Shown: positions 26,452 through 36,049, numbered from the stretch's first letter. The stretch is DNA of 45,908 nucleotides from Caloramator proteoclasticus DSM 10124 (GCF_900129265.1 NZ_FQVG01000015.1:1-45908); one strand, 5' to 3'. Numbers and translations are program-made. Notes: generated from the letters alone by a model not told the origin.

Positions 26452-26685
26452 CTAACGCCTCCTTGCTATGATATTATATTTACTATCATCATGGCCACCC
26501 TTTACAGTTATTTCAAATCCATTGTTTTCTAAAACCCTATTAATATTTTCAGTTTGGGTTGCATCCTTTGCATCAATTGTTATAACAAGTTCATCATTCT
26601 TTCCAACTATATCAATTACATCCAATAGTTTTTTTTGATCTAATTGGTCTATAATGCTGCCAAAATTTATTCTATAATCTGACAT
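26452..26685 (-). CDS. Hypothetical protein, 77 residues, possibly TusA-like fold
   Basis: I do not recognise a named family. The order of predicted elements (helix IIDQLDQKKLLDVIDIV, strand ELVITIDA, helix TENINRVLENN, strand FEITVKGG, strand KYNIIARRR) resembles the small alpha/beta fold of TusA/SirA sulfur carriers. The Cys-Pro motif needed for sulfur transfer is missing, and the protein has no cysteine at all, so a sulfur role is unlikely. The start is ATG with GAGGGGAT upstream. It is followed at once by a 46-residue gene in the same direction. Confidence 0.8.
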   Translation of the reverse strand: MSDYRINFGSIIDQLDQKKLLDVIDIVGKNDELVITIDAKDATQTENINRVLENNGFEITVKGGHDDSKYNIIARRR

Positions 26686-26757
26686 TATATCCCCTCCTCA
26701 ATATTTAGTTTTACCCTTTAAAATTTTTTTATAAAGGTATTTATAAGAAATAAAAAA

Positions 26758-26781
26758 AGAATAAGCCACTTGGCTTATTCT
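26758..26781 (-). terminator. Terminator of the EF-G-like gene
   Basis: On the minus strand AGAATAAGCC-AAGT-GGCTTATTCT is followed by TTTTTTTATTTC. The 5' arm begins in the last codons of the gene. Confidence 0.9.
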
Positions 26782-28862
26782 TCTTCCATTTCCTTTTGTT
26801 TTTGAGCGTTTTCAATTATTTTTTGACTAATTACAGGAGGAACCTCTTCATAACGTTCAAATCTCATTGTAAAATTGCCTCTTGCTTGAGTCATAGACCT
26901 TAATTCTGTAGCATATTTAAACATTTCTGCAAGTGGTACCTCTGCTGTAACAACCTCAAGACCATTCTTTTGTTCCATTCCTAAAACTCTTCCACGTCTC
27001 TTGTTAATATCTCCCATAACATCTCCCATATATTCATCTGGAACAGTAACTTCAACGTGCATTATTGGCTCTAATAAAACTGGGTCTGCTTCCTTCATTC
27101 CTTTCTTGTATGCTAAAGATGCTGCTGTCTTAAAGGCCATTTCTGATGAGTCAACTGGATGGTATGAACCATCGTGTAAAGTTGCCTTTATTCCTATAAC
27201 TGGATAGCCTGCAAGAACACCGTGTTTCATAGCTTCTCTTAGACCCTTTTCAACTGCTGGTATGTATTGTCTTGGGACAACACCACCTACAATTTGGTCT
27301 ACAAATATTAAATCCTCAGTCTCATTTTGTGGTTCAAATTTTATCCAAACATCTCCATATTGTCCGTGACCACCACTTTGTTTTTTATACTTTCCCTGTA
27401 CATCGGAAGTTTTCCTTATTGTTTCTCTATATGGAACCTTTGGAGTTTCTAATACAACATCTACTCCATATTTATTTTTAAGCTTATTTGCAATTATTTC
27501 AATATGAATCTCACCAAGTCCTGAAATAATAGTTTCTGCATTTTCTACATCTCTTGTAATCTTAAAGGTTGGATCTTCTTCAAGTAGCTTATGAAGACCA
27601 TTTGAAATTTTATCCTCATCTCCCTTTGCCTTTGGTTTAACTGTCATTGATAAACAAGGTTCTGGGAATTCCATCTTACCATATACAATTGGTTTTGAAA
27701 CATCACAGAGAGTATCTCCTGTTAACGTATACTGCAATTTTGATACTGCTCCTATTTCTCCTGCATAAAGCCTATCTACAGCAATCTGATTTTTTCCCTT
27801 TAAAAGATATAATGTTCCTACTTTTTCTATCTTATCTTGAGTAGAGTTATATATAGATGAATCTGCTGCAATACTTCCTGATAGAACTCTAAACAATGAC
27901 AATCTTCCTACAAACGGGTCTGCAATTGTCTTAAACACAACAGCTGAAAAGGCTTCATCTATGCTTGAATTTCTCTTTTCTATATCTCCTGTCTTTGGAT
28001 TAATTCCTTCATAGGTTCTCTCTACTGGTGATGGAAAATAGCTAATAATATTATCAAGAAGTGTATGAATCCCTATGTTGTTTACAGCTGAACCACAGAA
28101 TACAGGAGCTATTTCACAGGATAGTATGCCCTTTTTAAGTCCCATTATTATCTCTTCTTCAGAAAGCTCTCCATCACTTAAGTATTTATCTAATAGTTCC
28201 TCATCTGTTTCTGCTACAGCCTCCATAAGTGCACTTCTATATTCATCAATAGTTGGAATAAGTTCACTTGCTACTTCAACATCAACCATTGATTTAAGCT
28301 TTGAGTCATAAACCTTAGCTTTTTTGTTTATAATATTAACAACACCTTTAAATTCACTTTCTCTGCCTATTGGAATTTCTATAGGAACAACTGCAAGTCC
28401 AAACCTATCCTTCAGACTTTGCAATGCTTTATCATAGCTTGAATTTTCTCTATCTAATTTATTAATAAAAAATGCTCTTGGAATATTATATCTATTAACA
28501 TAATCCCAGGATTTTTCAGTTCCTACTTGAAGACCTGAAACACCACACACACTAATTAAAGCAGCGTCAACACCCTTAAGACCCTGAATAACCTCTCCTA
28601 CAAAATCAAAATATCCTGGAGTATCTACTAAATAAATCTTGTGTCCATTCCAAACGCAGTTTGCTACTGCTGATGATATTGATATTTTTCTCTTTTTTTC
28701 CTCGGGATCATAGTCTAATATAGAGGTACCATCATCTGTTCTACCTAGTCTGTCGGATTCCTTTGTGTTAAATAGAATTGCTTCTGCAAGAGATGTTTTA
28801 CCTGTACCTCCATGACCTATAATCCCGATGTTTCGGACATTTTCGGCTTTGTACTCCTTCAT
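26775..28862 (-). CDS. Elongation factor G-like GTPase (EF-G paralogue)
   Basis: This 695-residue translational GTPase has all five EF-G domains. Walker A is GHGGTGKTS rather than the canonical GHIDAGKT form of the main EF-G, and the switch regions read DTPGYFDF and NKLDR. Domain IV carries GHGQYGDVWIKFEP, and domain V MKYATELRSMTQARGNF-like sequence near the end. The main fusA is normally in the str operon next to tuf, and this copy is not, so I take it as the second EF-G seen in many Clostridia, whose role is not well defined. It lies alone between good terminators. Confidence 0.92.
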   Translation of the reverse strand: MKEYKAENVRNIGIIGHGGTGKTSLAEAILFNTKESDRLGRTDDGTSILDYDPEEKKRKISISSAVANCVWNGHKIYLVDTPGYFDFVGEVIQGLKGVDAALISVCGVSGLQVGTEKSWDYVNRYNIPRAFFINKLDRENSSYDKALQSLKDRFGLAVVPIEIPIGRESEFKGVVNIINKKAKVYDSKLKSMVDVEVASELIPTIDEYRSALMEAVAETDEELLDKYLSDGELSEEEIIMGLKKGILSCEIAPVFCGSAVNNIGIHTLLDNIISYFPSPVERTYEGINPKTGDIEKRNSSIDEAFSAVVFKTIADPFVGRLSLFRVLSGSIAADSSIYNSTQDKIEKVGTLYLLKGKNQIAVDRLYAGEIGAVSKLQYTLTGDTLCDVSKPIVYGKMEFPEPCLSMTVKPKAKGDEDKISNGLHKLLEEDPTFKITRDVENAETIISGLGEIHIEIIANKLKNKYGVDVVLETPKVPYRETIRKTSDVQGKYKKQSGGHGQYGDVWIKFEPQNETEDLIFVDQIVGGVVPRQYIPAVEKGLREAMKHGVLAGYPVIGIKATLHDGSYHPVDSSEMAFKTAASLAYKKGMKEADPVLLEPIMHVEVTVPDEYMGDVMGDINKRRGRVLGMEQKNGLEVVTAEVPLAEMFKYATELRSMTQARGNFTMRFERYEEVPPVISQKIIENAQKQKEMEEE

Positions 28863-29032
28863 ATCAATTCCCCCTTTGGCAGTTTTTATGCCTTATTTTT
28901 ATATTTCTATAGATTTTTTAAAAATCCTTCTAAAATTTTTAAAATTTTTTGAAAATACATCTTTTATTATTTTATACTTTTATTGGTTTTTTATACATTT
29001 TATTAATCTTTTATTTATATTGTATTTTTTAG

Positions 29033-29061
29033 TTACAAATTTTATGTAAAATGTGTATAAT
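29033..29061 (+). promoter_or_regulatory. Promoter of signal peptidase gene
   Basis: TTACAA (29033-29038), a 17-bp spacer and TATAAT (29056-29061) lie upstream of the AGGAGG site at 29078-29083. Confidence 0.65.
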
Positions 29062-29091
29062 ATTATTAGTTACTTTTAGGAGGTGCTAAAA

Positions 29092-29613
29092 TTGAAGGAG
29101 AACATAAAAAATGAAATCAAAGAATGGTTATATTCCTTAGTAATTGCAGCAGTTCTTGCCTTTACTATAAAAGCTTTCATATTTGATATAATACAGGTTT
29201 CAGGAATATCTATGGTTCCTACTCTACATAACAATGATAGGATTATAGTTGAAAAAATAAGTATGTATAGAAAAAAAATTTATAGAGGAGAAATTGTTAT
29301 ATTAGACCCTGGAAGTAAAGGAAGAGGAATATATATAAAGAGAATAATAGGTTTGCCAAACGAAACTGTTGAAATAAAGGATGGAAATGTATATATAAAT
29401 GGAGATAAACTTCAGGAGGATTATTTAGAACCAGGTACTTATACAGATGTTGATTTAAAGATTACTGTACCCGAAGACTGTGTATTTGTATTAGGTGATA
29501 ATAGAGAGGTTAGTGAGGATAGTAGATATATAGGGCCTATACCAATAAAGAATCTTAAAGGACACGCTGTTCTTAGAGTTTATCCCTTTAATGATATAAA
29601 AAAATTAAGGTAG
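29092..29613 (+). CDS. lepB: Signal peptidase I
   Basis: This type I signal peptidase removes signal peptides outside the membrane. It has 173 residues with one N-terminal helix (LYSLVIAAVLAFTIKAFIF). The catalytic serine is in VSGISMVPTL and the lysine in RGIYIKRIIGLPNE; the box-E-like GDNREVSEDSRYIG is intact. The frame is open to a GTG at 29083, but that overlaps the AGGAGG ribosome site, so the TTG at 29092-29094 is chosen, 8 bases after it. It is a single gene converging on phoU with a shared terminator. Confidence 0.95.
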   Translation: MKENIKNEIKEWLYSLVIAAVLAFTIKAFIFDIIQVSGISMVPTLHNNDRIIVEKISMYRKKIYRGEIVILDPGSKGRGIYIKRIIGLPNETVEIKDGNVYINGDKLQEDYLEPGTYTDVDLKITVPEDCVFVLGDNREVSEDSRYIGPIPIKNLKGHAVLRVYPFNDIKKLR

Positions 29614-29630
29614 CAAATGCTACCTTAATT
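29603..29630. terminator. Bidirectional terminator between lepB and phoU
   Basis: AATTAAGGTAGC-AAAT-GCTACCTTAATT forms a 12-bp stem containing the lepB stop codon and the phoU stop. T-rich on both sides (TTATCTCT on plus; TTTTTTTATATC on minus). Confidence 0.88.
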
Positions 29631-30275
29631 TATCTCTACTCTTTCTCCAGTTACCATATAGATAATACGTTCACATATATTTGTCGTATGATCTGCAACT
29701 CTTTCAAGATATCTTCCTACAAATAAAAGCTTTATTCCTTGGTTTAAAAATTTGCTATCCTTTTGTATATACTGAAATACCTCATTTATTACAGTGTCGT
29801 ATAATTTATCAACTTCTTCATCCATTTCCGCTGCCCTTTTAGCAATCTCTATATCTTGATTTACAAAGGCATCAAGGCTTAATTTTATCATATTTTGAGC
29901 TATCTCTGCCATTTTAGGTATGTCTATTAGAGGTTTCATTAAAGACTCATTACCAATCTCCAATGTAATTTTTGCTATATTAACAGCGTGATCCCCTATT
30001 CTTTCTAAATCAGTTATTATTTTTAATGCTGAAGCAATCCTTCTTAAATCCTTTGCCATTGGTTGTTGAAGTGCAATTAAGTTTAAACAATCCTTCTCAA
30101 TTTTTAGTTCCATCTCATCTATAGCATCATCTTCTGTATATATTTCTTTTGCAAGTTCTAAATCTTGATTCTTGAGAGATGTTACTGCTTTGTCTATTAT
30201 TGTCTCAACCATTGCACCCATTTTAATTAAGTCGTGATTTAATCTTGTTAGCTGTTGATCTAAATGTTCTCTCAT
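29625..30275 (-). CDS. phoU: Phosphate transport system regulator PhoU
   Basis: PhoU links Pst transport to PhoR signalling. The 216 residues form two PhoU-type three-helix bundles. The metal-binding signature EEDAIDEME-like (TEDDAIDEMELKIEKD) occurs in the first half and AAEMDEEVDKLYDTV in the second, and RYLERVADHTTNICERIIY is the typical C-terminal motif. The first half carries ALKIITDLERIGDHAVNIA. The start is ATG with GGAGAGG upstream. It is the last gene of the pst operon. Confidence 0.96.
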   Translation of the reverse strand: MREHLDQQLTRLNHDLIKMGAMVETIIDKAVTSLKNQDLELAKEIYTEDDAIDEMELKIEKDCLNLIALQQPMAKDLRRIASALKIITDLERIGDHAVNIAKITLEIGNESLMKPLIDIPKMAEIAQNMIKLSLDAFVNQDIEIAKRAAEMDEEVDKLYDTVINEVFQYIQKDSKFLNQGIKLLFVGRYLERVADHTTNICERIIYMVTGERVEIN

Positions 30276-30289
30276 ATTAACCTCTCCTT

Positions 30290-31045
30290 TTAACCGAATC
30301 TTCCTGTAATATAGTCCTCTGTTCTTTTATCCCTTGGATTTGAGAATATTTTGCTGGTTTCATCATATTCAATTACTTCCCCATTTAAGAAAAATGCTGT
30401 ATAGTCTGATATTCTTGCTGCCTGCTGCATTGAATGTGTTACTATAATTATAGTATAATCCTTTTTAAGTTCAAGTACTAATTCTTCAATTTTCATAGTT
30501 GAAATAGGGTCAAGAGCTGAAGTTGGTTCATCCATCAAAACAACATCAGGCTGCATTGCAATAGCTCTTGCAATACAAAGTCTTTGCTGCTGTCCTCCTG
30601 AAAGCTCAAGAGCTGATTTATATATTTTATCCTTTACCTCATCATATAGTGCAACTGCCTTTAGAGTCTTTTCAACTACCTCATCCAATACATCCTTTTT
30701 ATTTACTCCATTTTTTCTAAGTCCATATACTATATTTTCATATATAGTCTTTGGAAATGGATTGGGTTTTTGAAATACCATACCTATTCTTCTTCTTAGT
30801 TCAACAGGCTCCATCTCCTTTGAATAAATATCTTTTCCTTCATATATTATGTTTCCTTCAACCTTAACGTTCTCAATAAAATCATTCATTCTATTTAAAG
30901 TTCTCAAAAAGGTTGATTTACCACACCCTGAAGGCCCTATAAAGGCTGTTACATTGTTTTTGTATATATCCATATTAACATCCTTTAAGGCCTTGTGTTC
31001 ACCATAGTAAAAGTTTAAATTTCTGACACTTAATATTGGTTCCAT
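30290..31045 (-). CDS. pstB: Phosphate ABC transporter ATP-binding protein PstB
   Basis: PstB is the ATPase of the high-affinity phosphate importer. It has 251 residues. Walker A is GPSGCGKST, the signature [16 protein letters not shown], Walker [13 protein letters not shown] and the switch His in [11 protein letters not shown]. The N-terminal [17 protein letters not shown] is family-specific. It sits 12 bases after pstA. Confidence 0.97.
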   Translation of the reverse strand: MEPILSVRNLNFYYGEHKALKDVNMDIYKNNVTAFIGPSGCGKSTFLRTLNRMNDFIENVKVEGNIIYEGKDIYSKEMEPVELRRRIGMVFQKPNPFPKTIYENIVYGLRKNGVNKKDVLDEVVEKTLKAVALYDEVKDKIYKSALELSGGQQQRLCIARAIAMQPDVVLMDEPTSALDPISTMKIEELVLELKKDYTIIIVTHSMQQAARISDYTAFFLNGEVIEYDETSKIFSNPRDKRTEDYITGRFG

Positions 31046-31057
31046 TTTTTAGCCCCC

Positions 31058-31930
31058 TTAGTCCTTCATTCTTATTTGATATTTATTTCTTAATATAATT
31101 GCAACGGAATTTATTCCAAGCAATATAACAAGAAGCACTATAATTCCTGCTGCTGCAACATCTTGGAAATCCTTCTTTGGCATTCCTGCCCAGTTGAATA
31201 TCTGTATTGGAAGTACTGTAAACTGGTCAAATGGTCCCTTGGGTATAAAGGATACATAGGCAAGGGCCCCTACAACAATAAGTGGTGCTGCTTCACCAAG
31301 AGCTCTTGATATTGCAAGTATTGAACCTGTTAATATCCCAGGTAGTGCATATGGAAGTATAACCCCTGTTACAGTCTGCCATTTTGTTGTGCCAAGTGCA
31401 TAGGATGCCTGCTTTAGGGATGATGGCACACTTTTTATAGCCTCCTGTGAAGATATTATTATAATTGGTAAAATCAAAATTGCCATTGTAAATGACGCCG
31501 CCAGTATTGTTCTTCCCATTGCAAATAGTCTTACAAACACAGCAAGTCCAAGCATTCCATAAATAATTGATGGTACACCAGCTAAGTTTGCAATATTTAA
31601 TTTAATAAACTCTGTAAACTTATTATCTTCTGCATATTCCTCAAGGTATATAGCAGTACCAACTCCTATAGGGAATGCTATTAAAGCAGTTAAAAAAATT
31701 ACCCAAAGGCTTCCTAATAGTGCTGGATATATACCTGACTTTCTTGGAAATCTTGAGGGGAAATTCTTTAGAAAATCAAGGCTCAGCCAAGGAAGACCTT
31801 TTCTTAATATATCTATCATTAGTATCACAAGTACTATAACTCCAAACAATGTACAAGCTAAAAATATGCCGTGCATTATACTATTTAACATTTTTCTTTT
31901 TTTGAGCCTTCTTAACTCCTCATTATTCAT
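31058..31930 (-). CDS. pstA: Phosphate ABC transporter permease PstA
   Basis: This is one of two membrane subunits of the phosphate importer. The 290 residues have about six helices. The permease coupling motif SISRALGEAAPLIVVGAL (EAA loop type) lies at about residues 205-225, preceded by TGVILPYALPGILTGSILA. GVGTAIYLEEYAEDNKF is typical of PstA. Its ATG overlaps the pstC stop by one base (TAATG). Confidence 0.96.
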   Translation of the reverse strand: MNNEELRRLKKRKMLNSIMHGIFLACTLFGVIVLVILMIDILRKGLPWLSLDFLKNFPSRFPRKSGIYPALLGSLWVIFLTALIAFPIGVGTAIYLEEYAEDNKFTEFIKLNIANLAGVPSIIYGMLGLAVFVRLFAMGRTILAASFTMAILILPIIIISSQEAIKSVPSSLKQASYALGTTKWQTVTGVILPYALPGILTGSILAISRALGEAAPLIVVGALAYVSFIPKGPFDQFTVLPIQIFNWAGMPKKDFQDVAAAGIIVLLVILLGINSVAIILRNKYQIRMKD

Positions 31931-32835
31931 TAATAAGCCCTCCTATATTTTCTAACAAAATATCTTGAAATAACATTAAGTGTAAACGTCATAAGGAAAA
32001 GAAGTGTACCTACTGCAAATAGTGTCTTGTAGGCAAGTGAACCATAAGGTACATCACCCATACTTATTTGAACAATGTATCCAGTCATTGTTTGTATACT
32101 CTCTAAAGGATTTATAGTAAGTTTTGGTGTTGAACCAGCCGCCATTGCAACAATCATTGTTTCTCCAACTGCTCTTGATATAGCAAGTATAAAGGAAGCA
32201 ACTATACTTGACATAGCAGTTGGAATAACAACATCCTTGGTAACTTCAAGCTTTGTCGCCCCAAGTGCATAGGCACCATTTCTTAAAGAATCAGGAACTG
32301 CCATCATAGCATCTTCGCTCATAGATGATACAAGAGGTATTGTCATTATACCAACCGCAATACCTGCACTTAAGGCATTGTATACACTCGTATCAGGAAA
32401 TATATTTCTAATTAAAGGTGTTATTGCTGTTAATGCAAAGTATCCATAAACAATAGAAGGAACACCTGCTAAAACCTCAAGTATTGGCTTTAATATCTTT
32501 CTAACCTTCTTTGGAGCGTACTCACTTAAGTAGATTGCACTACCAAGACCTAATGGTATTGATATTAAACCTGCTATAACAACTATAAGCATAGTCCCTG
32601 CAACAAGAGGTAATACTCCAAAGTGAGTTGGTTCAATAAGTGGTGTCCATTTTGTTCCAGTCAAAAATTCTACTATAGATACTTCTTTAAAGAACATATA
32701 TGTTTCTTCAAAAAGGGAAAAAATTATTCCAATAGTAGTAAATATAGATATAAGTCCAAGTGTTGTTAAAATAATCTTTACAACCTTTTCGAGCCTATTC
32801 ATTTTTTCTTTTCCTTCAAATTGTATCTTTTTCAC
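31930..32835 (-). CDS. pstC: Phosphate ABC transporter permease PstC
   Basis: This is the second membrane subunit of the phosphate importer. Helices are spread along the length, and the EAA-type loop is DVVIPTAMSSIVASFILAISRAVGETMIVAMAAG. The sequence GLGSAIYLSEYAPKKVRKILKP is typical of PstC. The frame is open to an ATG at 32862, but the strong AAGGGGGAG ribosome site fits GTG at 32833-32835 (VKKIQFEGKEKMNR), so I chose that; this leaves a hairpin upstream in the gap after pstS. Confidence 0.95.
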   Translation of the reverse strand: MKKIQFEGKEKMNRLEKVVKIILTTLGLISIFTTIGIIFSLFEETYMFFKEVSIVEFLTGTKWTPLIEPTHFGVLPLVAGTMLIVVIAGLISIPLGLGSAIYLSEYAPKKVRKILKPILEVLAGVPSIVYGYFALTAITPLIRNIFPDTSVYNALSAGIAVGIMTIPLVSSMSEDAMMAVPDSLRNGAYALGATKLEVTKDVVIPTAMSSIVASFILAISRAVGETMIVAMAAGSTPKLTINPLESIQTMTGYIVQISMGDVPYGSLAYKTLFAVGTLLFLMTFTLNVISRYFVRKYRRAY

Positions 32836-32863
32836 AACATCTCCCCCTTCTTTACAGGCCATA

Positions 32864-32883
32864 AGGCACCCCTTAGGGTGCCT
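32864..32883 (-). other. Stable hairpin between pstS and pstC
   Basis: AGGCACCC-CTTA-GGGTGCCT forms an 8-bp G+C-rich stem in the short gap between pstS and pstC. On the minus strand no T-run follows (TATGGCC), so it is unlikely to be a full terminator. It could protect or process the pstS message so the binding protein is made in excess over the permeases. Confidence 0.65.
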
Positions 32884-32886
32884 AAA

Positions 32887-33792
32887 TTACTTAATCTTGT
32901 TTAGCTCTTCTTGATATCTTGAATCTTCCATTGGTATATAACCAACTTCCTTAACTAAATCCTTACCCTTTGTTAGATAGAACTTAACAAATTCCTTAAC
33001 TTCTGCTCTTTCTAATGCCTTATTTGAAACGTATATAAATAGTGGTCTTGAAAGTGGCTTATATGTTCCATTCTTAACAGTTTCAAGTGTTGGTTCTACA
33101 CCATTTATCTTAACAATATTTAACTTATCCATATTTTCTTCATAGTAAGCAAGACCAAAGAATCCCATTGCATATTTATCTCCTGCTACACCTTGAACAA
33201 GAACATTATCATCTTCACTCGCAGTATAGTCTGCTCTTATTTGCTTTGCCTTACCATTTATTTCTTCTGTAAAATATTCAAATGTTCCTGAGTCAGTTCC
33301 TGGGCCATATAACTTAATCTTTTCCTTTGGCCATTCAGGTCTTACATCGCTCCAATATTGAACCTTTGAATCCTTATCCCATATCATCTTTAGCTCTTCT
33401 ACTGTCATATCCTTTGCCCAGTCATTTTGCTTATTAACAACAACTGCTATACCATCAAATGCAACTTGTATTTCTGTCATTTCTATTCCATTTGCTTTTG
33501 CCTTATCAATTTCTTCTTGTTTAACCTTTCTTGATGCGTCGTTTATATCAGTTTCACCTACTACAAACTTCTTAAATCCTCCACCTGTACCAGAAACACC
33601 TACTGTTATTTCTACACCTTGATTTTCCTTCTTAAACTCTTCTGCTACTGCCTGAGTTATTGGATATACTGTACTTGAACCATCGATTTTAACTGTTCCA
33701 CTAAGTGATTTGCTCTTTTGTCCTGCACAGGATACCATTGATAAAGAAAGAATTGCTGTCACTGCTAATGTCATAAATTTCTTAGCCTTCAT
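32887..33792 (-). CDS. pstS: Phosphate-binding lipoprotein PstS
   Basis: This extracellular phosphate receptor delivers phosphate to PstCAB. A lipoprotein signal peptide is seen at residues 1-23 with lipobox LSMVSC (Cys23). The mature part begins SLSGTVKIDGSSTVYPIT, the phosphate-binding loop, and contains GVSGTGGGFKKFVVGETDINDASR and YGPGTDSGTFEYFTEEI. The 301 residues are normal. It is the first gene of the pstSCAB-phoU operon, with Pho-box-like repeats upstream. Confidence 0.97.
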   Translation of the reverse strand: MKAKKFMTLAVTAILSLSMVSCAGQKSKSLSGTVKIDGSSTVYPITQAVAEEFKKENQGVEITVGVSGTGGGFKKFVVGETDINDASRKVKQEEIDKAKANGIEMTEIQVAFDGIAVVVNKQNDWAKDMTVEELKMIWDKDSKVQYWSDVRPEWPKEKIKLYGPGTDSGTFEYFTEEINGKAKQIRADYTASEDDNVLVQGVAGDKYAMGFFGLAYYEENMDKLNIVKINGVEPTLETVKNGTYKPLSRPLFIYVSNKALERAEVKEFVKFYLTKGKDLVKEVGYIPMEDSRYQEELNKIK

Positions 33793-33851
33793 AATTTTTC
33801 CCCTTTCATTGTTATTCTTTCAACTTACAATTACATTTTATATTTTTCTTT

Positions 33852-33889
33852 TGTTAAGTTCATGCACGTTTTTGTTAATTCTAAGTTAA
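33852..33889 (-). promoter_or_regulatory. Pho-box-like repeats upstream of pstS
   Basis: On the minus strand three TTAAC(A/T) hexamers are present (33884-33889, 33873-33878, 33852-33857), 11 and 21 bases apart. The PhoP box of Gram-positive bacteria is a direct repeat of TT(A/C/T)A(C/T)A with 11-bp period. They lie about 60-100 bases before the pstS start. A T/A-rich -10 candidate lies between. Confidence 0.6.
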
Positions 33890-33929
33890 GTCTTAATTTT
33901 ATTTTTTGTTTTTTAACTTTTTATATACA

Positions 33930-34118
33930 TCAAGAAATAATAAAACAGCTTCCCTTAGTTAGCTTACACTGCTTTTTTACACAGGATAGATGTTCTCCTA
34001 TCTCCTTTGCTGAACTATATTCCTTTAGATCCCCCTCCATACACGCTATTGAAACAGATACCAAAGGAAACTCAACCTCTTTTCCTTCTCTATTAACAGA
34101 TACAACATAATATTTGGT
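33930..34118 (-). pseudogene. 3' remnant of a GGDEF-domain gene
   Basis: The minus-strand frame gives about 63 residues ending in TGA at 33930-33932. It includes [20 protein letters not shown], then SIACMEGDLKEYSSAKEIGE and HLSCVKKQCKLTKGS. This resembles the last third of a GGDEF domain, after the GG(D/E)EF loop. The catalytic part is missing and an in-frame stop lies just upstream of the remnant. No start codon or ribosome site is visible. It abuts a chemoreceptor gene that also lacks its 5' end, so a deletion probably joined the two. Confidence 0.6.
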
Positions 34119-34136
34119 ATAATATCAAGTTCATTT

Positions 34137-36032
34137 TTGATTAAAACAATAGAAAAGAATTATACTAGTTCCATTGAACAAACCTCTGAAAGATTAAACA
34201 ATTTAATTAATGAAAAACTGTCTTCCTTTGAGGGTATACTTACTCTTGTTGCTGAAAACAAGAACATTAAAACACATCTATATGATTTAAACCAAGAGGT
34301 GCTTAGTGACGAATTTAAGAAGGTAATGTCTTCCAACATCAATATAAGAAATGTATTTATATCTAATAAGAATGGGAATACTTATTTTTACCCAAATAAC
34401 AGTTTAAACATAAATGTAAATTCATCTACTGAAATTTACAATAAAACAATAAACAACTTCAATAATCCCTATTGGAGCAATACTATAAAAGAAAAAGGAA
34501 ATAATAAAACTTCAATTATACTTTCAAAAACAATCTATGATAATGAAAACAATATAGCAGGTATAGTTGGCTTTACTATATCCTTAACAGACTTTTTAAA
34601 ATCCTTTGAAGGATTTATAACAGAAAATAGCGGACAAGTATTTTTACTTGATACAAATGGCAAAATAATTACAACACGACAATCCCAATATATAAATAAA
34701 GATATTAATCAATACATAAATAATAAAAATATCATCAAAGAAATATTGTCAGGTAAAAAAAGCCTAAAGCAAACCGATTTTGATAGTAATTCAAGCTTTA
34801 TATTTTATCAAAATAATTTCAAATCTAATTGGAAAATAGTTGCTCAAATAAACAAAAAAGATATATATTCTAAATCAATATTTATGTTCTATATAATGAC
34901 TGTTGTATTCATTATATTTATTGGAATATCAATCTTTATAGGATATCTATTCTCAAATAGAATTAATAGAAAACTTAAAAAACTTGCAAGATATATGGAG
35001 AATATAGGTAAAGGAGATTTAACAATAGATGTAATTATTGATTCAAAGGATGAATTTGGTGAACTGTCAGGTTATTTAAATAAAATGCTATATAATATGA
35101 AACAGCTTATAGAACAAATACAAAATGCTTCAGACACATTAATGAATTCATCTCAAGATTTAAACAAAGATGCAGTATCATTATTACAGGGTTCTGATAT
35201 AGTTGAAATTGCAATGAAGGAAATATCAGCAGGAACTGAAAATCAAAAGAAGGAAATTACAAACTCGATTGAAATAGCAAAGGCCTTTGTTGAGGACGCA
35301 AAGATATTAGATGAAAAAAGGTGTGAACTTATAGAGGAAAGCTATAACATAGAAAATTCTAATAAAACTGCATTAGATTCAATTAGTAACCTAAAGGAAA
35401 AGAACCAGCATACTATAAAATCAATGCAGGATATCGAAGAGCAAATAGAACTATTGGTTGAGCATATTAAAAACATAAACTCTGTTATTACAGTTATTAA
35501 CCAAATATCCTCCCAAACTAATCTTCTCGCACTTAATGCATCTATTGAGGCTGCTCGTGCGGGAGAGGCTGGAAGAAGCTTTGCAGTTGTGGCAAATGAA
35601 ATAAGGAAGCTGTCAGAAGAAACAAACCTATCTACCAATAATATCAAAAAAATAATTGAAGACATACAAAAGTTAACTAATTCTACTATTGAATATACAA
35701 AAACAATTAAAGAAAATATATTAAAGCAAAGTGATGCAGTTAAAGTAACAGAAAACTCCTTTGAATATTTAAATAATACTGTTGAAAGAATGCTTTATTC
35801 GTTAAACAGTATGTACGATACAATAAATGAAATTACAGGTAAAAGCAGTAGTCTTGAAAATAGTATAAAGAATACTCTATCTGTATCAGAACAATTTTTA
35901 GAAACATCTGAAGCATCATCGCTACACGTTCTAAATCAAATAGAAGAAATTAAAAATATAAAACTTCAAGCAGATAATCTGATTCATCTATCAGAAAATC
36001 TAAATAGTACAGTAAACAAGTTTAGGGTGTAG
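34137..36032 (+). CDS. Methyl-accepting chemotaxis protein, probably 5'-truncated
   Basis: The readable product has 631 residues. It begins directly in a Cache-type sensing domain (residues about 5-240), followed by one membrane helix (about 247-272, [23 protein letters not shown]), a HAMP domain to about 325 and the signalling hairpin with [35 protein letters not shown]. Chemoreceptors of this layout need a first membrane helix before the Cache domain; it is absent here. The TTG at 34137 has no ribosome site, and the frame stays open upstream to 34053 with no ATG. The domain should therefore not be exported. I regard the gene as truncated and possibly non-functional. Confidence 0.78.
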   Translation: MIKTIEKNYTSSIEQTSERLNNLINEKLSSFEGILTLVAENKNIKTHLYDLNQEVLSDEFKKVMSSNINIRNVFISNKNGNTYFYPNNSLNINVNSSTEIYNKTINNFNNPYWSNTIKEKGNNKTSIILSKTIYDNENNIAGIVGFTISLTDFLKSFEGFITENSGQVFLLDTNGKIITTRQSQYINKDINQYINNKNIIKEILSGKKSLKQTDFDSNSSFIFYQNNFKSNWKIVAQINKKDIYSKSIFMFYIMTVVFIIFIGISIFIGYLFSNRINRKLKKLARYMENIGKGDLTIDVIIDSKDEFGELSGYLNKMLYNMKQLIEQIQNASDTLMNSSQDLNKDAVSLLQGSDIVEIAMKEISAGTENQKKEITNSIEIAKAFVEDAKILDEKRCELIEESYNIENSNKTALDSISNLKEKNQHTIKSMQDIEEQIELLVEHIKNINSVITVINQISSQTNLLALNASIEAARAGEAGRSFAVVANEIRKLSEETNLSTNNIKKIIEDIQKLTNSTIEYTKTIKENILKQSDAVKVTENSFEYLNNTVERMLYSLNSMYDTINEITGKSSSLENSIKNTLSVSEQFLETSEASSLHVLNQIEEIKNIKLQADNLIHLSENLNSTVNKFRV

Positions 36033-36049
36033 AATAATCTACACCCTAA
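36022..36049. terminator. Bidirectional terminator between chemoreceptor and nrdJ
   Basis: TTAGGGTGTAGA-ATAA-TCTACACCCTAA is a 12-bp perfect stem that contains the ends of both convergent genes. The flanking T-tracts are weak. Confidence 0.7.

Noticed and set aside
26452-26685. TusA-type sulfurtransferase
   Set aside because: The fold order is similar but the essential Cys-Pro motif is absent and the protein has no cysteine.
33862-34110. An 82-residue plus-strand frame between pstS and the chemoreceptor
   Set aside because: It has no ribosome site, and the minus strand of the same segment encodes a recognisable GGDEF C-terminal remnant.
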